NCBI GenBank assembly: GCA_013178015.1
Contig: JABLXR010000026.1
Location: 35,435-99,434, forward strand
DNA: 64,000 bases
Source of the DNA: Anaerolineae bacterium
GTDB lineage: Bacteria > Chloroflexota > Anaerolineae > DRVO01
Direction of reading: 5' to 3'
Part shown: positions 52,598 to 60,414 of the stretch, piece by piece
Numbering within the stretch: the stretch's first letter is position 1
How the letters are laid out: each line of letters starts with the position of its first letter
Program-made: the position numbers and the translations under genes
The notes under the pieces: model-generated
The model's input: only the letters and a program-made list of their open reading frames with translations
Databases searched by the model: none
Told to the model about the DNA's origin: nothing

Positions 52598-53515
52598 ATG
52601 CCCGGTAACCTAACCTGGATAGACACCCACATTCACGTGAGCGACATTGCCCCCGATGGCAGCCGGCGCCCCCATCTGGCGCAGGACCTGGTGGCCGTCC
52701 TGGAGCGCTCCGGGGCGGATCTGCGCTTCCTGGTGAGCTGCGACTTCCCCTATCTCACCCGGATGGCCACCGATCCCCAATGGATGTGGGCCGCCAACCG
52801 CATGGTGCACGAGGTGGTGCAGCAGGCGCCGGGCCGGCTGTACGGCAGCTGCACCGTCAATCCTGCCTTCCTGGAGGAGTCCCTCCGCTGCATGGAGGTC
52901 TGCTTCCGGGAGTGGGGCTTCGTCCAGCTGGGGGAGATGCTCCCTTACCTGATGGGCTATCGCTTCGACAGCCCGGAAGTGGACGAGGTGGTGCGGGCGG
53001 CGGCAGGCTATCAGGTGCCGGTCCAGGTGCACCTGGGCACCTACTGGCTGCGGGGAGGCGATGCCTCCGGCGACGGCATCGGCCACATCGCCGACCTGCT
53101 GGCGGTGGCCGAGCGAGTGCCCGAGGCTAACTATGTCCTGGCTCACGCCATCGGCTGCGACCCCGACCCCAGGTTCATCCCCTGGGCCAACATGTACCTG
53201 GACGTGCTGGCGGGAACCTTCGAGCAGTACCCCACCAACTTCTGGGTGGAGATCCGGGACTTCGACTCCACCGCCCTGGCTCGCACCCTGGCCGAAGTCC
53301 CGACTACCCGGCTTCTGGCGGGAACGGACTGGACCACCAGGATCGGGCCCCCGTTCCAGAGCTATGGCACCACCTTTGGGGTAAGGGAGGAGGACAACCG
53401 GTTCCCGCCCGGAGTGGCAGCGATGGTCGGGTTCCTGGAGGCGGCGGGCGCCTCGGAGGAAGACGTGGCCAGGATCGCGTCCGGCAACGCCCGCGAGCTC
53501 TACCACCTGGATTGA
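52598..53515 (+). CDS. Amidohydrolase-2-family metal-dependent hydrolase
   Basis: This 305-residue TIM barrel starts with the metal-binding WIDTHIHVSD. It has PVQVHLGTY (His ligand), AHAIG, and the Asp of GTDW near the end, followed by NARELYHLD, a typical close of amidohydrolase_2 proteins (related decarboxylases, lactonases). A GAGGGGAATGGCTG RBS precedes the ATG. It lies between a deacetylase and a Gfo/Idh dehydrogenase in one operon, so a lactone or sugar-acid step is plausible. The substrate is unknown. Confidence 0.82.
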   Translation: MPGNLTWIDTHIHVSDIAPDGSRRPHLAQDLVAVLERSGADLRFLVSCDFPYLTRMATDPQWMWAANRMVHEVVQQAPGRLYGSCTVNPAFLEESLRCMEVCFREWGFVQLGEMLPYLMGYRFDSPEVDEVVRAAAGYQVPVQVHLGTYWLRGGDASGDGIGHIADLLAVAERVPEANYVLAHAIGCDPDPRFIPWANMYLDVLAGTFEQYPTNFWVEIRDFDSTALARTLAEVPTTRLLAGTDWTTRIGPPFQSYGTTFGVREEDNRFPPGVAAMVGFLEAAGASEEDVARIASGNARELYHLD

Positions 53516-53560
53516 GACGCGGCCGCACCAGGGCCGCAATGAGGACAAGGACATAACCAC

Positions 53561-54604
53561 ATGGCCAGCGAAGGCAAACAAGCACGGATCGGCTTCATCG
53601 GCTGCGGCAGACACGCCACTCGGACCCTGTACCCCAACCTGCCCCTCATTGACGAGATAGACCTGGTGGCGGTGGCCGACCTCCAGGTGGCGCTGGCGGA
53701 ACGCAACGCCCGCAGGTTCGGGGCCCGCCGGTTCTACGACAGCGCCGACGCCCTGCTGGAGGGCGAGCCCGACCTGGACGGGGTCATCGTGGTGGGGATC
53801 CCGCAGATGATGCAGCCCATCGGGGAGAAGGTGCTGCGGGAGCGGGGCATCCCCATCTTCGTGGAGAAGCCTCCGGCCATCAATGCCGAGAGGGCGGAGG
53901 AGTTCGCCGCCAGGGCCGCCGAGGCGGGCACCTGGGGCATGGTGGGCTTCATGAAGCGGTTCTCCGTCGCCTACGGCCTGGCCAAACAGACCGCCGAGGA
54001 CCCCTCCTTCGGTCCCATCTCCATGCTGGACGGCAAGTTCGCCAACGGAGACTACAACCCGCTCTGGGGCATCGAGAGCGGAGGGTTGAGCTACCTCACC
54101 GGGCAGGCGGTGCACATCTTCGACCTGATCCAGTACTTCGCCGGGCCGGTGGGCGAGGTCTACGCCCGGTACTTCGAGCGCTCCCCCGCCAACCACGGTT
54201 TCGCCGTTACCGTCACCTTCGAGAGCGGCGCCCTCGCGTCTCTAAACCTGAACTCCTTCGAGTCCTGGGAAGGCTTCGACGAGTGGTTCTGCATCACCGG
54301 GGTACACAACTACGTGGTGGTCGAGGACATGCTCTACGTCAACGTCCACCGGGAGAAAGGCTGGACCGAGATGCCGGCGGAGATGCAGTTGGACAACCTG
54401 AGCCTGGCCTACAAGCCCACCGCCATCCGCGTGCCCGACATGCGCAACCTGATGGGCTACACGGGCGAGTTGAGGGAGTTCGCCCGGTGCATCCTCGAGG
54501 GGCGGCGGCCCGGCCCAGACCTGGAGGCGGGCGCTGCCGCCATGCGCGTGGGGCAAGCCATCTGGGACAGCTCTCAGTCAGGCCGGGCGATCCGCCTGGC
54601 ATAG
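53561..54604 (+). CDS. Gfo/Idh/MocA-family oxidoreductase
   Basis: This 347-residue NAD(P)-dependent sugar or cyclitol dehydrogenase has the Rossmann start ARIGFIGCGRHATRTLYPNL, EKP in IFVEKPPAINAE, and the substrate-domain segment MVGFMKRFSVAYGLAK (Lys in the loop). It is co-directional with the amidohydrolase (45 bp upstream) and the second GHL6-like protein (91 bp downstream). It differs clearly from the Gfo/Idh enzyme at 8720-9760. Confidence 0.9.
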   Translation: MASEGKQARIGFIGCGRHATRTLYPNLPLIDEIDLVAVADLQVALAERNARRFGARRFYDSADALLEGEPDLDGVIVVGIPQMMQPIGEKVLRERGIPIFVEKPPAINAERAEEFAARAAEAGTWGMVGFMKRFSVAYGLAKQTAEDPSFGPISMLDGKFANGDYNPLWGIESGGLSYLTGQAVHIFDLIQYFAGPVGEVYARYFERSPANHGFAVTVTFESGALASLNLNSFESWEGFDEWFCITGVHNYVVVEDMLYVNVHREKGWTEMPAEMQLDNLSLAYKPTAIRVPDMRNLMGYTGELREFARCILEGRRPGPDLEAGAAAMRVGQAIWDSSQSGRAIRLA

Positions 54605-54695
54605 AGGCAGGACGGCGAGGCCCGAGAACACAACCACTGACCGACATAGCCGGGGCCGATCGGCACCGGTTCCACCACCAGTCAAGGGGGTACTC

Positions 54696-56759
54696 ATGTA
54701 CGGCATCGGCAAAGAAGCACCAGCTTACATCTGGCACTACGACTATTACCTGTCGGGCAATGCCCCCGACGCCTTCGCCGCCTACGATCCCGATCGCGTC
54801 GCCGACGAGATTGCCAGCACCGGCGCCAACTTCGCCGCCATCTTCGCCCTGAACCAGCACGGCTACGCCTACTACCCCAGCAAGATCGCCCCCATGCACC
54901 CCTACCTGGGAGGCAGGGACTACACCGGCACCCTCCTGGAAGCCCTGCAGCGGCGAGGCATCACCGTCATCACTTACGTCAACTTCATGAACATCGAGCG
55001 CCGCGAGGCCCACCCAGAGTGGTGGCAGCGGGCCGCCGATGGCTCCCAGATCTATGCCGAGGGCTGGGGGGTGCCCTGCCCCAACAGCCCCATCCGCGAG
55101 TACATGGCCAGCATCGTGGCCGAGGTCGCCCGTCTCTATCCCACCAACGGCTTCTTCTTCGACATGTACGCCTTCAACCGCTACGGCTGCTGGTGCGACT
55201 ACTGCCGCGCCCGGTTTGCCGAGAAGTACGACTGGCCCTTCCCCATCAAGGAGGACTGGGGCAGCGAGTCCTGGCGCAAGTTCATCCAGTTTCGCCAGGA
55301 GTCGGCCATCGCCACCATGAAGTTCATCCGAGACGCGGCCAAGGCTCAGCGGGAAGGCCTGATCTGGGTCACCCACTGCGGGCCGGATCAGAACTGGGCC
55401 GCCGGCACCGGCACTCTGACTCCCCAGGTGGACGACATGCTTCAGAAGGAGATCGGCACCCGCAGGGGAAAGGGCAACTGGTCCGCCGGGCAGGTCTCCA
55501 AGATTCTGCGGCCCTATGCCAGAGGGCAGCAGGTGGTCACCATCCTGGCCGACATCCACTTCTACTGGGATAAGCCTAAGGGCTGGTTCTACACCCCCTG
55601 GTCGGTCAATCAGGTCAAGCGCCAGGTGGCGGAGATCATCGCTCAAGGGGCATGGCCGGACATCTACACCGAGCCTTTCCCCGACAGCCGCAACGATCCC
55701 CACACCATCGAGGGGATCAAGGCGGCCTTCGACATGGCGCGAGAGGTGGAGCCTTACCTCTTGGGCCGAGAGACGGTGAAGAGCGTGGGTCTGCACTACT
55801 CCCGCTCCTCCCTGGACTTCTTCGGCAAGGACGACCCCAGCAACTACCGGCGGGGCTTCGACGGGGCCTACAAGGCCCTCATGGAAGCTCACGTGCCTTT
55901 CGACATCGTCCTGGACGAGCAGATCCTGGACGGCAGCATCTCCCAGTACGACCTGCTGGTGCTGTCCAACTCCGCCTGCACCTCGGACGAGGTGAACCAG
56001 GCCTTGAGACAGTACGTGGACGGCGGGGGCGCCCTCATCGCCACCTACCGGACGTCGCTCTACGATGAGCACGGCCTCATCCGGAAGGACTTCGGCCTGG
56101 CCGACCTGCTGGGAGTCTCGCACCGGTTGGACCTGGATCGAGGCTACATCAAGGTGGATGGGGAGCTGAACCGGGGTCTGAGCTCCTCTCCCATCATCCA
56201 GCACCGCATCGAGGGGGCGGTAGCCCAGGAAGACGCTGAAGTGCTCGGTAAGGTGCTGGAGCAGTCGCCCACCGACCTAGCGCCCTTCACCTACGTCTCC
56301 GCCCCGGCGGGCGAGAGCGACTGGCCCGCTGTAGTGCGCCGGGGGAAGGTCATCTACCTGGCTCCCGATGTGGGCTTCTCCTACATGCGAGCCGGCTACC
56401 CGGACCACCTCCAGCTCCTGACCAACGCCGTTCAGGCCCTGGTGGGGGACAGGCTCCCGCTGAAGCTGCAGGCCCCCACCACCGTGGATCTGTCGCTCTG
56501 GAAGCAGGGCGACCGTTGGACCGTCCACCTGGTCAACCTGACCACCAAGCAGATCGTCGAGGATGCCGACTGCGAGGTGGAGCCGCACGAGGTGATCCCG
56601 GTCCACGATCTGAAGCTCTACGTCCGTCGGGAGGGCGGCTTCCGCCGAGCCTTCCGTGCCCGCGACGGCCTCGAGTACTCCCTGAGCGCCGATGGGGACT
56701 GGCTGCGGGTGGACGTCCCCAAGCTGGAGCTGTACGAGGTGGTGGTCCTGGAGCCCTGA
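54696..56759 (+). CDS. Putative glycoside hydrolase, GHL6-like (paralogue of 48162-50228)
   Basis: This 687-residue protein is strongly similar to the 48162 gene product over its full length. It shares YIWHYDYYLSG, STGANF, FALNQHGYAYYPS, and Asp156 in GFFFDMYAFN, with GCWCDYC at 164-170. It has the same GH42-type middle domain and C-terminal beta-rich part (NLTTKQIVEDADCE). No signal peptide is seen. The unspaced similarity indicates gene duplication. Divergence of the loops suggests different substrates for the two. GGGGGTACTC precedes the ATG. Confidence 0.72.
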   Translation: MYGIGKEAPAYIWHYDYYLSGNAPDAFAAYDPDRVADEIASTGANFAAIFALNQHGYAYYPSKIAPMHPYLGGRDYTGTLLEALQRRGITVITYVNFMNIERREAHPEWWQRAADGSQIYAEGWGVPCPNSPIREYMASIVAEVARLYPTNGFFFDMYAFNRYGCWCDYCRARFAEKYDWPFPIKEDWGSESWRKFIQFRQESAIATMKFIRDAAKAQREGLIWVTHCGPDQNWAAGTGTLTPQVDDMLQKEIGTRRGKGNWSAGQVSKILRPYARGQQVVTILADIHFYWDKPKGWFYTPWSVNQVKRQVAEIIAQGAWPDIYTEPFPDSRNDPHTIEGIKAAFDMAREVEPYLLGRETVKSVGLHYSRSSLDFFGKDDPSNYRRGFDGAYKALMEAHVPFDIVLDEQILDGSISQYDLLVLSNSACTSDEVNQALRQYVDGGGALIATYRTSLYDEHGLIRKDFGLADLLGVSHRLDLDRGYIKVDGELNRGLSSSPIIQHRIEGAVAQEDAEVLGKVLEQSPTDLAPFTYVSAPAGESDWPAVVRRGKVIYLAPDVGFSYMRAGYPDHLQLLTNAVQALVGDRLPLKLQAPTTVDLSLWKQGDRWTVHLVNLTTKQIVEDADCEVEPHEVIPVHDLKLYVRREGGFRRAFRARDGLEYSLSADGDWLRVDVPKLELYEVVVLEP

Positions 56760-57018
56760 GCCGGCCCCAGTTCGCCAGCGCCTGGGCCCCCCAGGGCTGC
56801 AGAGAACCTGGTGCAGTAGGGTCGGCGTGCTGCTGCTGATGGGAGCGGTCATGTTCGCCGTCGCCGTGCGGCGCTTTCGGTTCGTATAGAGGAGGGCTAT
56901 GGGCGACACCGACACCTATCCGGGGTCCGAGGTTGGATCCGCACCAGCCTGACCCCTCATCGGACAGCTTAGTGGCTTCACGCGCACCTAGATCGGTCAT
57001 CATATAAGGAGGTCCGAA

Positions 57019-58179
57019 ATGGCATTCGAGATACCGCAGGCGGAGTTCGACCGGCGCATTGCGGCGGTGCAGGCTGAGTTAGCTCGCCGCAACCTGGACG
57101 CACTCATCGTCTTCGGCAACGACTGCGAGTCGCACAACATCCGCTACCTGGCCGATTACTGGCCCGCTTTCGAGAGCGCCGGAGTGCTGGTGCCGGTCGA
57201 GGGCGAGCCCATGCTGCTGATAGGTCCGGAGAGCTTGACCTACGCTAAGTCCCGCAGCCGGCTGCCCAAGATCCGCCAGTTGCTGGCCTACCGCGAGTCC
57301 TCCGAGCCGGAGTATCCGGGCGTTACCCTACCCACGTTCGCCGAGGTTCTGGACGAGGTGTCAGGGGGCAAGGGCGTCAAGCGGCTGGGCATGGCCGCCA
57401 GCGCCATCGCCATCGTGCCGGTGTATCTGGGCCTGCAGGAAGCCATGAAGGACGGGGAGATCGTCAAGGCTGACGACCTGCTCATCTCTCTAAGAATGGC
57501 CAAGAGCGAGCCGGAGATCGCCGCCATTCGGGAGGCCTTCCGGGTGGCTGCCCTGGCCATCAAGGCGGTACTGGAGGAGATGAAGCCGGGCATGACGGAG
57601 CTGCAGGTGGTGGGCATCGCCCAGCGCGAGATCTACGCCAACGGCGGCGAGTACGAGGGTCACCCGCTTTACGTGCTCTCCGGCCAGCACAGCTCCCACG
57701 CCATCGGCAGGCCCACGCACAGCGTCCTGGAGAAGGGCCAGGTGATCCAGCTCAACATCGGGGCCAAGGTGGCGGGTTACACCTCCAGCATCGGCCGGGC
57801 AGTCAGCTTTGGGCCGGTGCCCGCCGAGGTGCGCCAACTGCTCGAAGTGGCTCTGGACGCCCAGAAGAAGACCATCGAGCTCATCAAGCCGGGCGTCTCG
57901 GCCGGATGGATCTCCCAGCAGGTGGCGGACTACGTGCGGGAGAGGGGCATGGGGCACGCCCTCCTCTACGGCCCCTGCCACGGCATCGGCCTGATGGAGT
58001 GCGAGCATCCCTGGATGGAGACCAGTTCCACCTACAAACTCGTCCCCAACATGACCTTCCAGGTGGACTCGTTCCTCCATACCGACGACTACGGCGCCCG
58101 CTTCGAGGACGGCATCCGGGTAACGGAAGACGGGGTGGAGGAGTTCCCCACCTATCGTCGTGAGGTCATCACTCTGTAG
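57019..58179 (+). CDS. M24-family creatinase/aminopeptidase-like protein lacking metal ligands
   Basis: This 386-residue protein has the Xaa-Pro-peptidase/creatinase layout: an N-terminal creatinase_N domain (EFDRRIAAVQAELARRNLDALIVFGNDCESHN) and a C-terminal pita-bread fold from about 165. The canonical DDHEE metal set is broken. The positions expected to be Asp are Asn246 (IQLNIGAK) and Ser257 (YTSSIGR), and the first Glu is replaced by Asp350. His321 (GPCHGIGL) and Glu363 (RFEDGIRVTEDG) remain. Creatinase itself also lacks metal, so a metal-free C-N hydrolase for a small guanidino or carbamoyl compound is as likely as a dead enzyme. AAGGAGGTCCGAA precedes the ATG. Confidence 0.85.
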   Translation: MAFEIPQAEFDRRIAAVQAELARRNLDALIVFGNDCESHNIRYLADYWPAFESAGVLVPVEGEPMLLIGPESLTYAKSRSRLPKIRQLLAYRESSEPEYPGVTLPTFAEVLDEVSGGKGVKRLGMAASAIAIVPVYLGLQEAMKDGEIVKADDLLISLRMAKSEPEIAAIREAFRVAALAIKAVLEEMKPGMTELQVVGIAQREIYANGGEYEGHPLYVLSGQHSSHAIGRPTHSVLEKGQVIQLNIGAKVAGYTSSIGRAVSFGPVPAEVRQLLEVALDAQKKTIELIKPGVSAGWISQQVADYVRERGMGHALLYGPCHGIGLMECEHPWMETSSTYKLVPNMTFQVDSFLHTDDYGARFEDGIRVTEDGVEEFPTYRREVITL

Positions 58180-58190
58180 GTCATAGGTGA

Positions 58191-58260
58191 CAGGGGCTAG
58201 GTCGTAGGGCACAGGGATAGTGCTTTGCCCTGTTCCCTGTAACCTACAACCTATCCCCTG
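58191..58260. repeat. Word-like 26-bp inverted repeat
   Basis: Arms 58191-58216 and 58235-58260 match at 22 of 26 positions and are built from words such as TAGGTCGTAGGG and CACAGGG. It lies between the M24 and MDR genes and may form a long hairpin. Confidence 0.7.
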
Positions 58261-58279
58261 CCCCAATGGGAGGTCAGCG

Positions 58280-59251
58280 ATGAAAGCACGAGGGGTGGTG
58301 TTCACCGCTCCCGAGAAGGTCGAGGTGTGGGACGTAGAGGTGCCCGATCCGGGGCCCAAGGACGTGCTGATCAGAGTGCTCTACTCGGGAGTGAGCATCG
58401 GCACCGAGGGCTGGATCCTCAAGAACGGCTACAAGGGGGTGACCTACCCCCTGGTGACGGGCTACCAGCACTGCGGCATCGCCGAGAAGGTAGGAGCCGA
58501 GGTCCAGGGCATCGCCGAAGGCGACCTGGTGTACTGCGGGCACAGCCGCCTGGCGAGCGACATCCGCCCCATGTGGGCCGGGCACCTGAGCTACTCCGTC
58601 CAGGATGCCGCCCAGGTGATCAAGGTGCCACCCAAGGTCCTGCCCGAAGAAGCGGCGCTGGGAGTCATGCCCGGGGTGCCCTGGCACGGCATCCAGCTCA
58701 CCGGCATCAACCCGGGGGACCTAGTGGTGGTAATCGGGCTGGGGCTGGTGGGGCAGTTCGCGGTGCAGTTGGCCCAGACCAAAGGAGCCACCGTCATCGC
58801 CAGCGAGGTGCTGGAGAAGCGAAGGGCCCTGGCGCGGGAGTGCGGGGCGGAGATCGTCCTCGACCCTCGCACCGACGACGTGGAGGCCAGGGTGAAGGCC
58901 ATCAAGCCCGAGGGGGCGGACGTCATCATCGACACCTCCGCCAACGCCGACGCCGTCAACGCCTCCTTCGAGTGGATCCGGCGGGACGGCCGGTACTGCT
59001 TCCAGGGCTACTACTCCGGCCTGACTCCCCTGGACCTGTACCTTCCCCACGTCAAGCAGATCACCTTCTACAACCCCACCAGCTACGAGGGCATACCCAC
59101 CATGTTCTCGTACATAGAGCAGGGCTTGCTGAAGGTGAAACCGCTGATCACCCACTACTTCGAGGGCGAGGACGCGCCTCAGGCCTACGACCTGATGCTG
59201 CGCTCGCCCCAGGAGACGGTGGGCATCGTCCTGCGCTGGCACCGGGACTAG
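58280..59251 (+). CDS. MDR-family dehydrogenase (paralogue of 47132-48094)
   Basis: This 323-residue protein is a close paralogue of the 47132 gene product, with ARGVVFTAP at the start, VVIGLGLVGQFAVQLAQ for NAD(P) binding, and DTSANADAVN. Like its paralogue it lacks an obvious catalytic zinc set. I start at 58280 behind GGGAGGTCAGCG. Each GHL6-like gene has one of these dehydrogenases in its neighbourhood, which suggests that the pair belongs to one catabolic module. Confidence 0.88.
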   Translation: MKARGVVFTAPEKVEVWDVEVPDPGPKDVLIRVLYSGVSIGTEGWILKNGYKGVTYPLVTGYQHCGIAEKVGAEVQGIAEGDLVYCGHSRLASDIRPMWAGHLSYSVQDAAQVIKVPPKVLPEEAALGVMPGVPWHGIQLTGINPGDLVVVIGLGLVGQFAVQLAQTKGATVIASEVLEKRRALARECGAEIVLDPRTDDVEARVKAIKPEGADVIIDTSANADAVNASFEWIRRDGRYCFQGYYSGLTPLDLYLPHVKQITFYNPTSYEGIPTMFSYIEQGLLKVKPLITHYFEGEDAPQAYDLMLRSPQETVGIVLRWHRD

Positions 59252-59261
59252 AGATAGGGAA

Positions 59262-59332
59262 CAAGCGATGGAGCCGACATCTTTGCCTTCTTCGCTGTGG
59301 TCTCTGCGGCCTCGGCGGTGAGATTCTCTAGC
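59262..59332. repeat. Word-like intergenic text (CTCTGCGG / TCGGCGGTGAG type)
   Basis: The sequence contains CTTCGCTGTGGTCTCTGCGG and GCCTCGGCGGTGAG, of the same word-like style as other intergenic repeats here. No gene or hairpin is evident. Confidence 0.4.
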
Positions 59333-59335
59333 CAT

Positions 59336-59360
59336 AAGGAGGAAGGCGGCCTCGGCCGCC
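59336..59360 (+). promoter_or_regulatory. RBS with hairpin between Shine-Dalgarno and start codon
   Basis: AAGGAGGAA (59336-59344) is followed at once by GGCGGC-CTCG-GCCGCC (59345-59360), then 7 nt to the ATG at 59368. Folded, the hairpin would bring the SD to a normal distance; unfolded, the spacing is about 23 nt. Confidence 0.5.
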
Positions 59361-59367
59361 GCACACT

Positions 59368-60387
59368 ATGAAAGCAGCAGTGGTACGGCAGTTGGGCTCC
59401 GTGGCCCTTGAGGAAGTGCCGGAGCCCGTCCCCAACAAGTATCAGGCGGTGGCCGAGGTGCTCTGCTGGGCCACCTGCAACAGCACCGACTACCGGGTGG
59501 TGCACGGGAACATGGGCTGGAACACCCCTCTGCCTCTGATTCTGGGCCACGAGACCGTGGGCCGGGTGATCGAGGTGGGGCCGAAGGTGCGCAGCTACCG
59601 GGTGGGAGACGTGCTCCTGCGGGTCACCGCCGTCTACCCCGGGACCACGATGGGGGAGTACAGCTCCGCCCTGGGGAGCTTCACCACCATCGGCCTGGCC
59701 ACCGACACCCGGGCCATGCAGGAGGACGACCTGGACACCAGCGGGCTGGTGATCACCCACTTCCTGCACCAGAAGGTGCCGGCGGAGATGGACCCAGCCG
59801 ATGCCGCCATGATCATCAACCTGCGGGAGGCCCTCAGCTGGGTGAAGGCCCTGGACGTGGCCGGCAAGACGGTGCTGGTGGTGGGGGACGGGCCGGTGGG
59901 GCTGGGCTTCGTCCAGGCGGCCGCCGTGAGAGACGCGGCCGAGGTCATCCTGGCGGGGCACCACGACGAGAGGCTGGCGGTGGGCCGCCAGGTGGGCGCC
60001 ACCCGCACCATCAACGGCCGGGAGGCCGACGTGTCCCAGGCGGTGGCAGACCTCACCAGCGGGCAGGGAGTGGACGTCCTGGTGGACTGCATCGGTGACC
60101 AGAAGGCGCTGGCCCAGGCGTTGAGCTGGGTGAAGCCGGACGGCAAGGTGGCCGCCTACGGCTCGCCCAAGATACCGCCTACCGGCCCCAAGCCCGACGA
60201 TCCCCGCATCGCCAAGATCCGCACCGACGAGCCCGGCGCCCACGACGAAGTCCTGCGGCTGATCGAGGCCGGCCGGATAGACCCCAGCCGGTTCTACTCC
60301 GATCGGCTGCGCTTCCACCACATCGGCGAAGCCATCCGCCGGATCGGCTCCCGGGAGGCAGTGGGCAAAGTGGTGCTGTTTCCGTAG
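59368..60387 (+). CDS. Zinc-type MDR dehydrogenase (alcohol/sorbitol dehydrogenase-like)
   Basis: This 339-residue oxidoreductase keeps catalytic-zinc residues: Cys in TCNSTDYR and His-Glu in LGHETVGRVIEVG. It lacks the four-Cys structural zinc lobe. The NAD(P)-binding segment is LVVGDGPVGLGFVQAAA. It probably oxidises a polyol or sugar. It differs clearly from the two zinc-less MDR proteins in the window. The following URO-D-like gene begins within a few dozen bases. Confidence 0.88.
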   Translation: MKAAVVRQLGSVALEEVPEPVPNKYQAVAEVLCWATCNSTDYRVVHGNMGWNTPLPLILGHETVGRVIEVGPKVRSYRVGDVLLRVTAVYPGTTMGEYSSALGSFTTIGLATDTRAMQEDDLDTSGLVITHFLHQKVPAEMDPADAAMIINLREALSWVKALDVAGKTVLVVGDGPVGLGFVQAAAVRDAAEVILAGHHDERLAVGRQVGATRTINGREADVSQAVADLTSGQGVDVLVDCIGDQKALAQALSWVKPDGKVAAYGSPKIPPTGPKPDDPRIAKIRTDEPGAHDEVLRLIEAGRIDPSRFYSDRLRFHHIGEAIRRIGSREAVGKVVLFP

Positions 60388-60414
60388 GACGTGCCCGGCA
60401 GCACGGAGGTAGCA

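Noticed and set aside
52610..54196. Long minus-strand open frame (528 codons)
   Set aside because: It lies antisense to the amidohydrolase and Gfo/Idh genes, which have clear motifs. Its own translation has none.
54339..56204. Long minus-strand open frame (621 codons), and the similar one at 48189-49676
   Set aside because: Both are mirror images of the two paralogous GHL6-like genes. Their resemblance to each other only reflects the sense-strand similarity.
56827..56889. Twenty-residue hydrophobic open frame ending AVAVRRFRFV
   Set aside because: It resembles the tail of a membrane permease but has no RBS and is too short to support; it is perhaps debris.
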